Shown here piece by piece: positions 43,640 through 57,609 of a stretch of 64,000 nucleotides of DNA (the first letter of the stretch is position 1; each line of letters starts with the position of its first letter). Source of the DNA: Nageia nagi (Eukaryota; Pinophyta); the NCBI GenBank assembly GCA_050084985.1, contig JBITNC010000001.1:38626001-38690000 (forward strand), written 5' to 3'. Position numbers and translations under genes: made by a program. The notes beneath the pieces were generated by a model. The model saw nothing but the letters and a program-made list of their open reading frames with translations, made no database searches and was not told where the DNA came from.

Positions 43640-43969
43640 ACATTTTTTGTTGCCCCATTACCATGCATTTGTACATTCAGTGTGAACATGTTTTGTTTAT
43701 TGATCCTAATTATACAAATCTAATTATTAATTTAGTGTGTTATATTATGTATACATAATGTGTTTTAAGTTTTATTCTTATAATGCTTATATGCTTAAAT
43801 TTGAATGTATCTTTTAATGTATTATTTGAATGTATTTTTTACTTTAATGTATTATTCAAATGTATATATATTACATTAAATGTATTCAAATGTATTATAC
43901 ACTACATAAAAAAAGAAATAATAAATAGTTATAATAAATAATTTAATATTTTTTAATTACGAAGCAAAA
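43640..43969. other. AT-rich DNA, nothing recognised
   Basis: Loose TTGAATGTAT repetition at 43800-43900. No gene. Confidence 0.6.
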
Positions 43970-44480
43970 TTTGATGTTTTATGAGTCAAAGGCTTGACAT
44001 TTTATGAGTCATAACATTGACTCTTTATGATTCACAAGCTTGACATTTTATGAGTCAAAGGCTTGACATTTTATGATTCAAAGGCTTGACATTTTATGAG
44101 TCATTAGATTGAGGTTTTATGAGTCAAATTCTTGATATTTTATGAGTCACAAGCTTAATTTTTTATGAGTCAAATTCTTGATGTTTTATGAGTCTAATTC
44201 TTGATGTTTTATGATTCAAAAGATTGACAATTTATGAGTCATAGGATTGACATTTTATGAGTCAAATGGTTGATGTTTTATGAGTCAAATGGCTGATGTT
44301 TTATGAGTCAAACGGTTGAAATTTTATGAGTCAAATGCTTGATGTTTTATGAGTCAAATGCTTAATGTTTTATGAGTCACAAACTTTATATTTTATGAGT
44401 CAAATGCTTGACATTTTATCTTGATGCCTTATGATTCAGAGTTGTGATGTTTTATGAGTCAATCTCTTGACATTTTGGTC
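43970..44480. repeat. Minisatellite, 23-bp unit TTTTATGAGTCAAAGGCTTGACA
   Basis: About 21 units spaced mainly 23 bp (for example 44281, 44304, 44327). TGAGTCA is the conserved core, and many units contain the near-palindrome TGAGTCA...TTGACA. Confidence 0.9.
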
Positions 44481-44559
44481 AACAAAATAAATAATTACCT
44501 TGACACATTGATTTATTCATACATTGATAGTACCCTTAGGAAATACCAAGAAAAAGAAA

Positions 44560-44985
44560 AAAAATACACTGCATCTTGATGCATTCTATGATGCAAAACC
44601 CACAAAATGTGGTAGTGCAATCAACATTTTAAACTTTTGGAATTGGAAGAAAATAAGGAAATTGTTGTGAAAAATGAGATCAAGAACAAAAGAAATGTGA
44701 AAAGGTATTTTAATCAATATGCCCATATTAGATATTTCAAAACTAAAGCAATTGGCTATGGGATTGTAGACATGAAGATAAAGGAAAACATCAAAAGTCT
44801 TATTCTCTTTGGCTTGGACCTTATGATATCTTCAAAAGGATATCCGATAACATTTACAGGCTATCTAATGGTAAAGTTATTATTTTTTCCATTCCATATA
44901 AAATCATCCAACTCAAAAAAAATTTATCCTCATAGCATAAATGAAAATAAGATTGAGGATATATTTTTGAAGAAGCCACCCTAAC
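44560..44985 (+). pseudogene. Integrase C-terminal remnant of a gypsy-type element
   Basis: Across a frame change the + strand reads VDMK, then KGKHQKSYSLWLGPYDIFKR, then ISDNIYRLSNGKVIIFSIPY. This is the family pattern D(K)...GxHxKFDSLWLGPYxI...N(T)FYLxxLDG...PVNG seen at the C-terminus of gypsy integrases. The rest of the element is not visible. An open 115-codon frame (44637-44984) covers part of it in a mixed frame. Confidence 0.45.
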
Positions 44986-44989
44986 CCAA

Positions 44990-46160
44990 AACCTTCTCCT
45001 TATGTAAAAAATAAATTGCTTTATTTTATATCATTTTCTTATAAGAATAGTTGTTGAAAGTGATGAACAGGTCAAGTTCAATTTATCCATACAAGCACAA
45101 CTTGAGAGGTAATAAAATAAATATTTTCATAAGGAGGTTTAGATTAGCAGAGCTATCATATAAGGTATTATTTATAAAAGGAAAATCTTTACTTCAAAAT
45201 TAATTTTTATGAAATGTTCTCTAGCTAATCCTTAAAAGTTTCCAAGATCTTTCATATTAAAAAATTAGGTCCTAAGTCTAAATCCCTTTTGTGATTTTTA
45301 TTTAATTGGTTTTGGATGGATTGTTCAATTTAACTTTGATAATCATTCTTATATATAAGTGTAGTTGTGAGGGTTTAGGATTACTAGGCATAGAAAGATT
45401 ATTAATATTCAAAATCACTCACCTAACCAAGATAAATCTTAGAGAGTCTATATAACCATAAGAATAATTTTTTGAATACCTTATCATCCAGAGTAACTCC
45501 ACTAGGGTTATGAAAGACTGATTGCTAATGTTAAAAATGCCTTGAAGTCAGTTTTATCCCTATCAGGGCTATGGATATATAACTTTAAGTAGTGGTAATG
45601 CCTAATGTGAATAGGAACCATGGATGCATATGGTTAAATCCACACACATGTCTAGAGTATTGGGATAAAATCATTAGTTTTTGTTAAGGAGGTTAGTTCC
45701 CTAGATTTGATATTAGCCATGATGACTATATTTACACACTTACACATACGAGGTCAAGAAGATTTTATCTTTCCATCCTAGATGGATTCATCAATTTTTT
45801 ATGATTATTATTTTAGACTCACATCTTATCATCTGCATCATTTAAAAGATCTCAAAGGATTGTAATTTAGTGAATATCATAAATATTTAAAAGAAGAGGT
45901 ATTAGAAATAACCTTATATTTTAGAAACCTCATCACCTCTAACCTAATTAAGCTTTCTTGGTTGGTCAAATTAGGAGAATCATCAATGAAAAATTGTATC
46001 ATTATAGTCAATTGCATCAATTTGATCAACTATTTTGAGAAAATATTATTTATATTTAGTTAGATATATTAAACCTTAATTAATTTATTTTTTATGTAGT
46101 CATCCACCTTGATTTTACCAATATTTTAATGTGTCCATTCAAGTTAAATCGAGTGACTTA
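44990..46160. other. AT-rich intergenic DNA, nothing recognised
   Basis: No sustained reading frame, repeat or RNA gene that I can support. Confidence 0.6.
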
Positions 46161-46164
46161 TCAT

Positions 46165-46560
46165 CCAATAATTTACTCCTCATTAGTCACCTAATAAGTT
46201 ACCTTAGCGTGACCTTATGATATCACTCCATTTACCTTGATCATGATGAAAACCCTAGCTCCTTTTATCCATTTATCTCCTACCATATGTCTTTCTATAT
46301 CTATGACACATGTCCATTTATAACCCCAATTACCTATAAATAAAAGGTGACCTCCACAATAGCATGGGAGGAGATCAGATCAAGAGCAAAGATGAGGATT
46401 TAGAGTTAGAAAATTTTGATAAGAAGAACTATCCATTTAGATTCTAATGAGTGCCTCTCATATTCAACTAAATATTCAATAAAACTTATTGTTAAATTTA
46501 AGTTATATTTAAGAGAATGATAACAAAAAAAATGTTAATTCATCAACTAAAGATCTAGCT
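46165..46560 (+). promoter_or_regulatory. LTR-like promoter region
   Basis: TATAAATA at 46335-46342 preceded by less AT-rich DNA, then an AATAAA at 46478-46483. This is the spacing of an LTR (promoter, short R, poly(A) signal). No partner LTR is found, so it could be a solo or truncated LTR. Confidence 0.35.
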
Positions 46561-48016
46561 TGATCCAACTAACATTTTGATGATTTTAGGTAACTAAATT
46601 GAGGAAGTGGATTTCAATTAGATAACAAAAAAAATTCAAGGTAATTAACTCTAATCCATGATGAAGATGAGGATGAAAATAAAAATTTATTGATAAACAT
46701 GTTGACTTGACCTACATGCTTTTGGAATTAGATAAATTTTGATCAACACAATTTGTTAGATCAAATCTAAATGACCTATTAAGCAAAAAATATATAGAAC
46801 TTATCAATAAGGATTCAAATCCAACCAATGAAAAATAAGATTTTATTACATGGAAGAAATTTCATTAATTATTATAAATTTTTAAAATTTTAATGACTAA
46901 CTCATTTATTGTATGGGATGAGTTCCAAAAAAGAGTGAGTAATGAAAATACTAACCAAAGAAAGTTTGATAGAACTTCAAAAGGATTGGAGTTCAAAGTA
47001 AGATGTAATTTTCCATGATGGATTAAATGAGATCAAAGACACTTTGTAGAGTCACAATGGTACATAAAAAATGTAGGATGATACAACCAAACTCAGCAAG
47101 GAAGAGGAGAAGAGGGATGTGGTGGATTCCTTAGGCCTTTCAAGGCTTTTATTTTTCCCTTTGGTCGTAAGGTTCCCAGAATTAGCCCTTTAAGTTATAG
47201 GGCAATGCAATTTTGGAAATAGAATTATAAGAAACTATAGGGGTAAAGTTATAGTATACTTTTATCCAAAATGTATTAATGAAGCCTTTAGTGGTCAAAT
47301 TAAGAGCTTGAGTATATGAAATAAAAATCGATGGAAAAATATCAAAAGCCACAAAACTAATAAACTTGATTAGGGAATGGCTCATGCCTGAGTATTGAGA
47401 CCTAGATCATTAGTGGGTCCTAACAAAAGAACAAGTCTTATTTCAAGATAACATCAGGATCTTGTTGAGTTTGCTTAGCTAAATAATTAGTCAAGATTTG
47501 AGTTCAATATTTAAGAATGAATTCTTGATCTTTCTTCTTCAAATAGGATATGAAAAGAGACTTAGATGGATCTTGGTAATTAGTGATAATTTGATAAATT
47601 AATTATCATATGTAAGGGGAATTTTTTAATTATATATGAATACTTATCTTGTATTACTTATCTTGCATGGAAATAATAGGCCCAAGGCATGTGGCATTGT
47701 AAAAAGAATTGGAAATCCTAATATTCATGTATACTTAGCCTATCCTAATGGGATGTGAAGAATAAATGAGAATATTAAAGATGAGGAATGATAAATAGGA
47801 GTGTCTTATCTACAATGATTTAAAAGGACCTAATGTTATTCCAAGGATCTTTGAGGCCACTCAAAATGTGATTCGTGGACTTGTAGACTTTTAATCTAAA
47901 GATCTCAATGTATCCTACATTTGAGTCTTTAGAATTGACCTCAAACCAGTTAAATTTTCCAAGTATATGAGTGACAAGTTGATGATTTTTGAATTTGTGA
48001 GATAAATGAAATATCA
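46561..48016. other. Decayed repeat DNA, no gene
   Basis: AT-rich with many stops in all frames. Perhaps an internal region downstream of the LTR-like segment. Short - frames at 47182-47385 and 47820-48017 have no recognisable content. Confidence 0.5.
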
Positions 48017-50346
48017 ATATGAGAAAATATTGGTGAAAAAGTTTGGGATGATTCTACTTCCTTTTGGCTTATGGTATTATGCATGCAATTCTTGAATGGA
48101 GTTTAGGACAATGGTAAATAAACTAGAAAATTACTCACTAGGAAAAATAAATTCAGTGAAGAATTATGATCCTGATGGTATCATTGATCAATAATTCAAA
48201 GATAATTTTAGATCTTCCTTCAAACAAAAATCATTGGGGTATGTTCAAAGGTAACATAATGTGATTTTAGAAGTCAAAATTATTCATATTTCTAGGAAAC
48301 TAAAGGAAGATCAAGAAAATGTGAAGAACAAAGAGAAGGTAGAGAAACCTCCCTCTTCACCCACTAATTCTAAAATCCTCATAATGATCATAATACCTAT
48401 CCAAATAATGGAACCAATTGGAGAATCATATATTTAAGCACTTATACTTGAATTTGATCAATTTAGTACCATGAAAAACATAGATGTAATGGACATATTA
48501 TGAGAAAAATATTCTTTAGATGAATCTAATGATGATGATGGGATAATAGAATTAGTTTATGAATTCATTGAGCTTTTTATGATAAAGGTGAAGAAGTTGG
48601 CCAAGAAATACCTTGATCTCCTAGTGAATGCCCATCTCTAAGAGGATCTCAAAGGATGGAAGAATCCAGTGCAAGTACTAGTGATAATGAAAGTAGTTTG
48701 ATTGAAAGTAAAGGATCAGGTAACTTCAACAATTCTAAAATAAAAATTAGAAGTAAATATTATAAAATATTAATATTTAATATCTTGAATATGATTAATG
48801 AGAGATGGAGAAAAGCAGGTGCCCACTAGCTCCATGAGTTGTGTGGCCTTCACCTCTTCTCCAATAAGAGGAAAAGGAGAGGAGGAAGTAAATGCGATAA
48901 AATTTACAATACTAATGCATGCTCTAGATAGGGATTCTACATCTAACCAAACATAAAAAACCAACCCAAAAAGATACCTTGCAAATAAGTCAAAGTGCTT
49001 CAAGAGAAGTTCTAGGCACTCCTAGCGATACAAGAACCAAAAGTATAGGAGAATGAGGATCAAGTGGTGATAACACAAATGAAGATAATTTAGAAATAAG
49101 AAAGAAAATAAAATAATTTGAACATGATTAATCTATAAATAAATAACTTCTCCCTACAAACCAACCACAAGATCCTTAACAAGTAAACATTGAGACTTCA
49201 TTAAAAGGAATTGATCTAAATGCATATTTGTAAAGTTTAGAAGATATGATCTGAAGTGATGATGATGATGAAGATAATGATGATGTTGATGATGATGATA
49301 TTTCCACACCTATAAGGCTAGAAAAACAACTATAATATTTTCTACGTATTGAAGAGGATGGCATATATCAATAAGCAAAGTTTATAGTAATTGAACATGA
49401 TGAAAAGATGTGAAATATTTGAATGTGTATATTGATACATTGCACATTAGATCAATAGAGTAATATGGTACTATGTATATGGTAAAATCGTTTATAGATT
49501 TCTTATATAATTTGGTAAATAAGGATAAGTAGAAAGCCAAAGAATTATAAGATGAATTGAAAAAACAAAAGGTAAAAGAAAAAGACTAGGAGATGCTCAA
49601 TGCAGAATACATATTGTAAAGTCAAATTATTATAAGGGAGAATGCCTCACAAAGAAAAACCAAGGCCTTATTGGCCAATTACTTTCTATCTTTGATAATA
49701 TTTTTGATATTCCCTCTTGGTTTATTTTGATTAGGAAAGAGATTAAAGATATTGATAAAAAATATATAGCTCAAAGGAAATTTGGGAAGCTAATGTAAAA
49801 ATGGTTTGAGATGCAAAGAAATAACTACCCAATAAATTTGTACAATAATTTAAAACTTGTAATAACCTCTTCTTCTTATATGGATGGATACCAACTGTGG
49901 AGATGAAATGCAGTTCCATCATCTCAAAAATTTGAGTTGTATATGAAAACCTAAAGGCAAATTTAACTACTTTGAATATGAAGTCCTTTGAAGGTGGAAC
50001 TTTGAAAGAAAAGAATTAGTTAAGGACTAAAGTGAAGAATTTGATTGAAATCCATCTATTAATTGAATACTCTAAATCCTTTCAAGATCAAAGATTTATG
50101 TAGACATACAATACTTTCATTATCTTAGAATCCTAGTTACGAGATTTGATAAGTGGAATTCAAATGTTGGAAAAAGAAACCTTAGTGGATTTCATCAACC
50201 TAAAGATGCAAATAAACACACTCACTTCATTTGCTAAATTGTACCCATAAAAAATTTATTTGATCTTTACAAGACTTCAAAACCAACACGTGGCACCCCT
50301 TTGATAGGGAATGAATTTTTATTTTATTTTTTAAATGAAAAAGGGA

Positions 50347-50619
50347 TGCAAACTATAGTTTATCGACTACTGAATTAGTTAGGTGATTCCTTTGGGTAGA
50401 GTTGAAAGATAAAAAGTCTTGATAATTTGAAGAGATAATTTTGTAACTAAAATAGGTTAGGTGAAAGGCCAATTCACTTCACCTCCCCAAGTCTTATAAA
50501 AGGATAAGAAAAGCATTTGTGTATCTCTCTTTCTCTTTGGCTAGTAAAGAAAACTATATATTTGAAGATTGTGATTAATAAAGAAGATTTTAAAATAAGA
50601 AAAATAAGGTCAAGATACA
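50347..50619 (+). repeat. Short LTR of the tandem element, copy 1
   Basis: Preceded by GAAAAAGGGA, begins TGCAAACTATAG, TATAAAAG at 50495-50502, AATAAA at 50577-50582, ends GATACA. A decayed primer-like site TTTTCCCACACCTTATGGT follows. Matches 56333-56602. Exact ends inferred. Confidence 0.55.
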
Positions 50620-51629
50620 TTTTTTCCCACACCTTATGGTAGGTGTGAAAGGAAAGAAATGAGAGGATGTCCAATAATAGGAGAAAGAGTGCCTCAAATA
50701 CTTTCATACTAAGCATGTTTAGAAATACTAAAAACTTTAAAGCTTACATGAAGGAGAGAATATGAAAGTGACTAAGGAAAATAGATAAATTGCAAGAGAT
50801 CCTACTATTATAAATATGGGATATGAAAAAAAAATATTGATCTTTAATAGAATTAGTAGGAAGCTTTTAGGAGGAGAATGCAATAGTGAGCTAAAAGGGA
50901 TTTCTCTTGATTAGTTTAGTTCAAGTTTTAAACCTAATTTACTTAGGTTTTAAGTGTGAGGCGATTATTTTTTAGTCTTTTTGTTTATTTGTTAATTTAG
51001 ATATCAAACCCATTAATTATATTTGATAAAGTTTAATTATTTATAGGATTTTATAATTATGATCCAAACTGGCCTCATAGATAGGTTTTTTTGTTGCTCA
51101 CTAATATCACCTAGGTCCTTTCACAAGGAAATTCCTTATCTCCAAAGTTGTAGAGTAATGTTATCTTTTTATATAAGTAAAGCGAAGTGACACACTTTAC
51201 CAAGCAAGATCTTCCTTAAGTGTCTAGCTTAGAAGAATGGCCTTTGAAGAATTAGAAGGTAAATAAGGATACCTCATTGCATGAAACAATGTAGGGGATT
51301 AAAAGATGTATAATGAAAATCACATCAAATTGGAAAGTTAATAATGTTAAGTACTAAAGGATAAATTTGGTATGAAATTATACTTAATGAAGCATGATTT
51401 TAAGGCACAATCACACAAGATAAATAACTTTTGGGGGACAAGTGCTAAAGGTAGATTGATGATTTACAAGGTGGCATGCTTTTCCAACTAATCAAAGGAG
51501 GGGAAAATCAATGTAACAAGAACACAAGGACCAATTTTAAAACTAATAATCCAATAGGTTGCCTCCATAGAGACCTAACAAAATAAATTATAAGATTTAG
51601 TAGTTCTAGAGCTATACCTAAAACTTATA

Positions 51630-52235
51630 GTAGTTGGGAGCAAGAAGTAAGCTAGTAAATGGGAGGAGATTTAGTGAGGAAGGAACTAGTTTTGATGGAA
51701 GAAACAATACAAAATGATGTTATGTGGTGAATCCTTTGTGAAGGAGTTGTATAAGGATTCAAAAATACATGTAGGGATTTAGATTATCATTTTTCAATTG
51801 ATTTGGTTGATTCCTAGAATGAGGGAGTCTGTAATTTTAATGGAATAAAGTTAACTTTACAAGCTACCCACCTTCTAAATAAAGGAAGTGAAGTAAGAAG
51901 AGAGGGAAAAATAAACAAGTTAGTAGCAAGGAACAAATTCATACAAGTTTCATGCAAGGTGTTGATTTTGATAAGTACAAAAGAGGGGTTGAAAGGAAAT
52001 GCTTACTAGATCCTTGGAAAGAAGTGGCTAGTGCTCTTATAACATATATTACATTAGAGGAAAGGCACAAAGTTTTTCTTACCTATCATTTTAGTCTTAT
52101 AAACAATTTTACCTTCTCAAATATAGACATGATAAACTTTGCTTTTTTTTTATCTATAAATCTCTTTTTATTTCAATTTAAAGGTTTAAAATGAACCTAA
52201 TTCAAGCCCACTTCATGGGGAAGTGATAAAATTGA
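51630..52235 (+). pseudogene. Unknown conserved coding module, copy 1
   Basis: Frames joined across stops read NGRRFSEEGTSFD, TLQATHL-like, EVRREGK, QGVDFDKYKRGVERK, LLDPWKEVASALITYITLEE, RHKVFLTYHFSLINNF. The same peptide is recoverable from copies 2 and 3, so it was a real protein segment. No family recognised. It ends about 60 bases before a GTGGGGGATT run that looks like a polypurine tract (about 52293). Confidence 0.5.
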
Positions 52236-53232
52236 ACTATAACAAAGCACTAGCAAATCAACCAAGATGCCACCAAGGGTAAGGATTATTGTGGGGGATT
52301 AACTTGTTGAGGGTATTGTAAATTCTACCTAGTTATCTTTGTAATATATCCATTCAAGTAATTAATCATTGAAGGATTTTCCAAAGTGGATGTACTCTCA
52401 CGCTTAGGAGAACCATAATAAATACTTGTGTTAAAATGTTTATGTGTGTTTTATCTCTTCATTACTATTATTTATTTAATTTTCAATATTATGAATGATA
52501 CATACCTATTAATTATTTATATATAAGAAAAATATAAACTAAATAAAATATATCTTTGAGGATCTTCATAAACTATAAGCTTCAAGTGATTATAGATAAA
52601 TGCCTAACACAAAAAACAAATTATAATAATTATGAAAACCTTTCCCTTGGTTTTTACATTATTTATAGAAATAGTATGTAAAGTGTAAATTTAGTGTGCT
52701 AAAGTAATTTGATGGTACATGAATTATTATTATGTATTATAGGGAATGAAAAAGGATGTGATAAGAGAAATAAAAAAGTTGATGAAAGAGGTAGGGATGA
52801 AAGGAATGTAGATGTATAAGAGGAAATGTGAGGTAATAGTATACAATGAGAAGTGAAATTAAAGGTGCAAAAGATGTAAACAAATATGTATTTATGTTAC
52901 ATACTTATGATGTAATTTATTAGTGAAGGTGTTGAGAATGGTCTAATTGAATATGTAGGTGTTGAAATACTAGGCATTATTAATGATAAGGAAGTGGATA
53001 TAATAGTAAGGTCAATACCAATTTGACAAATGAAACATATGAAAGTATTTATAATCATATTAGTAAAGGCTAAGAAATATGTATTAAAAATATAAATATG
53101 GGTATTAATGGCTCAATAATGGATTATATCAATCTTTTTCATTATATAAAGAATACAAATTTTGTTATTTGTGTCAAACTCATTGAACATGCTCTTGAAT
53201 TGGTTTAGAATTGAGTAATTAAGGAGTATATG

Positions 53233-53233
53233 T

Positions 53234-53258
<25 letters not shown>
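53233..53258. repeat. (AC)n microsatellite
   Basis: About 13 AC units followed by (AT)n, specific to copy 1. Confidence 0.95.
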
Positions 53259-53267
<9 letters not shown>

Positions 53268-53358
53268 CCACATCTTTAGGGTTTAAAGGAATGAGAGGAT
53301 TTTCAAAGGGATTGATTTATTTGTATTCATCTATTTTGAGTCTCTAGAGTTATAAGAG

Positions 53359-53575
53359 TTTTTTTTTTTTTTTGGGTATGATCATGAGCCAAACTATTAT
53401 AGGAAACCCCTCATGACCACCAATAGGTAAAATTTTAATGTCTCTTCCATCCACCTAATGATCAAATTGGAGCCCCACTACGATTTTAGTTAGATCAACC
53501 AAAGTGATTCGAACTTGAGATCTCCTAGAGGAAAATCAAAGCATTTAACCATCACATTATCCCTTTAGAGAATAT
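53359..53575 (-). mobile_element. tRNA-derived SINE, copy 1
   Basis: In - sense: a head with box A-like GTGATGGTTAAATGC and box B-like AAGTTCGAATC about 30 bases further, a unique body, and a poly(A) tail (the T-run at 53359-53373 on +). About 45 bp of body present in copy 2 is missing. Confidence 0.6.
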
Positions 53576-56332
53576 AATATTACTTTTAATCATATTCAAA
53601 TTCGCATTCAATATCATCAAATTTCATATTGTATTATTTTTAATTAAATCAATTAATATCATTGCCAACATCACTATCAATATGCTCATTATGATAAATA
53701 TTTACATAAATGTGTGTATTAATATAATCGATGTGTGTATGATCTTCCTTTGTATTTCTTTTAGACATACTATATATGTCTCTCATTCTTTCACTTCTCT
53801 TACTTCAAAAAATTATAATATGTTTCTTTGATATCAAAAGATACAAATATCCAACTTTAATAATGCTTATTTAATAATATTAAATTTTGTATACCACTTA
53901 TAATATATTCATAGAAAATAAAATTATAAGATTTACAAGATCAAAAGCAAGATACCAATGTTGGTTTTACCAAAATAATATATAAAATAATATGAGCATT
54001 TATTGATGAAAAAGTTTGGGATTATTAGACTTACTTTTAGCAAATGGTATTATGCATGCAATTCTTGGATGGAGGTCAAGATAATGGCCAATAAAATAGA
54101 AAATTACTCACTATAAAAAATGAATTTGGTGAAGAATTATGATCATTATGGTATCATTGATTAATATTTCAAATATAATTTTAGATCTTCCTTCAAGAAA
54201 AAATCATTGGGGTATGTTGAAAGGTATCATAATGTGATTTTAAAAGTCAAAATTATTCAAATTTCTAGGAAAATAAAGGAAGATCAAGAAAACTTCAAGA
54301 ACAAAGAGAAGGTAGAGAAGCCTCCCTCTTTGCCCACTAATTCTAAAATCCTCATAATTCTCATAATAACTATACAAATAGGGGAACCAATTGGAGAATA
54401 TCTAGTTAAGCACTTATACTTTAATTTGATCAATTTGGTACCATGACAAATGTAGATGTAATGGACATATATGAGAAATATATTCTTTGAATGACTCTAA
54501 TGATCATGATAGGATAATAGAAGTGTTTTATGAAGTCATGGGAGCTTTTGATGATAAATATGAAGAAGTTGGCTAACAAGTACAATCTTTTGGTGAAATC
54601 CCATCTCCAAGTGGATCTCAAAGGATGAAATAATCTACTGTAGGTACTAGTGACAATGAAAGTAGTTTGATTGAAAGTGAAGGATCGGGTAATTCCAATA
54701 ATTCCTTAACTAATTAAAAAAAAGTATAAGTAAATATTAAAAAGATAAATATATTAATATTGAATATTTTGAATATGATGAAGGAGATGGAGAAAAGCAG
54801 GTACCCACTAGCTCCATGAGTCGTGTGGGCTTCACCTCTTCTCTGATAAGAGGAAAATAAGAGGAGGAAGGAAATACAATAAAACTTACAATACTAATAC
54901 ATGCTTTGTATAGGGATTCTACATCTAGCCAAAAATTAAAATCAACTTAGAAAAATACCTTGCAAATAAGTCAAAGCGCTTCAAGGGAAGTCTCAAGAAC
55001 TCCTAATGGTAAAAGAACCCAAATTATAAGAACATGATGATCAAGTTATGATGACACAAATGAAGATAATTTAGAAATAAAAAAAAAAAAATAAGATGAA
55101 CATGATTAAGTTACAAAAAAAACTTCTCCCTACATACCAAGTGCAAGATCCTCAACAAGTGAGTTTTAAGACTTGGTTAAAAGGAATTTATTTAAATACA
55201 TATTTGTAAAGTTTGCAAGATATTAAAGTGATGATCATGATGATTGTTGATGATGATGAAAGATGATATGAACATAATTATGATGATGATTATGATGATG
55301 ATATATCCACACCTATAAGGATAAAAAAATACCTCTAATTTTTTCTAAGTATTGAAGAGGATGGGCATATATCAATGACAAAAGTTTATAATAATTGAAG
55401 TTGACCAAAAGATATAAAATATTTGAAAGTGAATACTGATAGATTACACATTGAATGAATATAAGAAGATGGTATGGGAAAATCATCTATATATTGCTTA
55501 TAGAATTTGGTAAAGAAGCATAAATAGAAAGACAAAGAGTTAGAAGATGAATTGAAAAAAGAAAATGTAAAAGTAAAAGACTGGGAGATGTCGATGTAGA
55601 ATAAAATATTGTAAAATAAAATTATTATAAGGAAGAATGCCTCACTAAGAAAACTTAATACCTTATTGGATAATTGCTTTCTACCTTTAATATTGCTTTT
55701 GATATTTTCTATTGGTTTCTTTTAATTAGAAAAGAGATGAAAGATATTCATAAAATATATATAGCTCAAAGGAAATCTAGGGAGCTAATGTAAAATGGTT
55801 TGAGATGCAAGGAAATAATTACCCAATAAATTCATATAATAATACAAATCTTGCAATAAGTTTTTTCTTCTTATATGGATGGTTACTAACTGCAAAGCTA
55901 AAATCTAGTTCCATCATTTAAAATTTTTAGTTGTGTATGAAAATTTAAATGCAGATTTAGATATTCCAAATATGAAATCCTTCAAAGGTGGAACTTTGAA
56001 ATAAAATAATTAGTTAAGGACTAACATGAAGAATTTGATTGAAATCCATTTATTAATTGAATACTTTAAAGCTTTTTAATATTAGAGCTTGATGTAGACA
56101 TATGATACTTTCATCATCTTAGAATTCTAGTTGCGAGATTTGATAAGCAAAATTCCAATGTTGGAGAAAGAAATCTTAGTGGATTTCAATGACCTGAAGA
56201 TGCAAATAAATAAACTCATTTCATTCACTAAATTGGACCTATAAAGCAAGTTTATTGATCTTTGCAAGACTTCAAAACCAACATGTGGCACCCATTTGAT
56301 AGGGAATGAATTTTTTTTAAATGAAAAAATTA

Positions 56333-56602
56333 TGTAAACTATAGTTTTTTTTATTATTGACTTAATTAGTTGATTACCTTGGTTAGAGTAGGATGATGAA
56401 AAATCTCAAGAAGTTGAAGAGATAATTTTGTAACTAACATAGGTTAGGTGAAATGCTAAGTCACTTCACCTCCCTAAGTCTTATAAAAGGATGCAAAAAG
56501 CATTTTTGTATTTTTCTCTCTAGATGGTGAGGAAAACTATGTATTTGAACATTGAGATTAATAAAGAATATTTTAAAACAAGAAAATTATGGCAGAGCTA
56601 CA
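56333..56602 (+). repeat. Short LTR of the tandem element, copy 2
   Basis: TGTAAACTATAG to CAGAGCTACA, with TATAAAAG at 56482-56489 and AATAAA at 56570-56575. Confidence 0.55.
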
Positions 56603-56605
56603 TTT

Positions 56606-56628
56606 TGGCCCACACCTTGTGGCAAGTG
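56606..56628 (+). promoter_or_regulatory. Primer-binding-like site after the short LTR
   Basis: TGGCCCACACCTTGTGGCAA four bases after the LTR end. Compare the TGGCGCCCACCGTGGGGC-type sites of plant gypsy elements. Confidence 0.45.
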
Positions 56629-57609
56629 TGGAATGAAAGAAATGAGAATATGTTCAATAACAGGGGAAAGGGGCACCAAATACTTTCATGCTAAGCATGT
56701 TGAGAGCTAGTAAAAACTATAAAGCTTACATGAAGGAGGGAATCTAAAAGTGACTGAGGAAAATAGATAAATTGCCAAGATATCCTATTATTATAAATAT
56801 GGGAGATGCAAAAATAAAATGTTAATCTTTAGGAATGTTGATTAGAAGCTTTTAGGAGGACAATGTAATAGTGAGCTAAAAGGGTTTTCTCTTGATTAGT
56901 TTAGTTCAATTTTTAAACCTAATTTACTCAAGTTTTAAGAATGGGGGAGATTATTTTTGAGTCTTTTTATTTATTTTTTAATTTAAATATCAAACCCATT
57001 AATTATATTTGATAGATTTTAATTTTTTATAGGATTTGACAATTATGATCTATGGCCCCATAGATAGGTTTTTTTTGTTGCTCATTGTTGTCATGTGGGT
57101 CCTTTGGCAAGGAAATTCCCTATCTCCAAAGCTATAGAGTAACTTTTCCTTTTATAGAAGTAAATCAAAGTGATGCAATTTACTAAGGAAGATATTCTTT
57201 AAGTATATATCTTAAAAGGATGGAATTTGAAGACTTATAAGGAAAACAAGGAGACCTCATAGCATGAAACAACGTAGGGTATCAAAGGATGTATAATGAC
57301 AATTACATTACATTGAAAAGTTAATAATGTTAAGTACTAGAGGATAAATTTGGAATGAAATTCTACTTAATGAAGCATGCTTACAAGGAAAAATCACACA
57401 AATTCAACAATTTTTGGGGGACAAATGGTGAATGTAGATTAAGGATTTATAATATGGCATAGCCAACAAAGTAAAGGAGGAGAAAATTAATGGAGAAAGA
57501 ACATAAGATCCAAGTTTAAAATTGATAATATAACAGGTCACTTCCATAAATATTTAGCCAAACAAATTGTAAGATTTAGTATTTTCAAAGTTATACCTAA
57601 AATTGATAT

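Larger units (their letters stand above)
48017..53988 (+). repeat. Large tandem repeat, copy 1 (about 5.97 kb)
   Basis: It aligns with 53990-59606 from GTGAAAAAGTTTGGGAT (48034 against 54006) to ACCAATGTTGGTTTTACC. It contains, in order: a gag-like lysine-rich piece (48190-48440), an Asp-rich GAT run (49256-49306), a coiled-coil-like piece (49985-50245), an LTR (50347-50619), a primer-like site, an unknown coding module (51630-52235), a second LTR-like 3' end (52290-52470), an AC microsatellite and a SINE. All coding sense is +, all broken. Confidence 0.8.

Noticed and set aside
53521-53575. A functional tRNA gene on the - strand
   Set aside because: Only A- and B-box-like parts are present. 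No anticodon stem or acceptor pairing can be drawn, and a poly(A)-ended body follows, so a SINE is the better reading.
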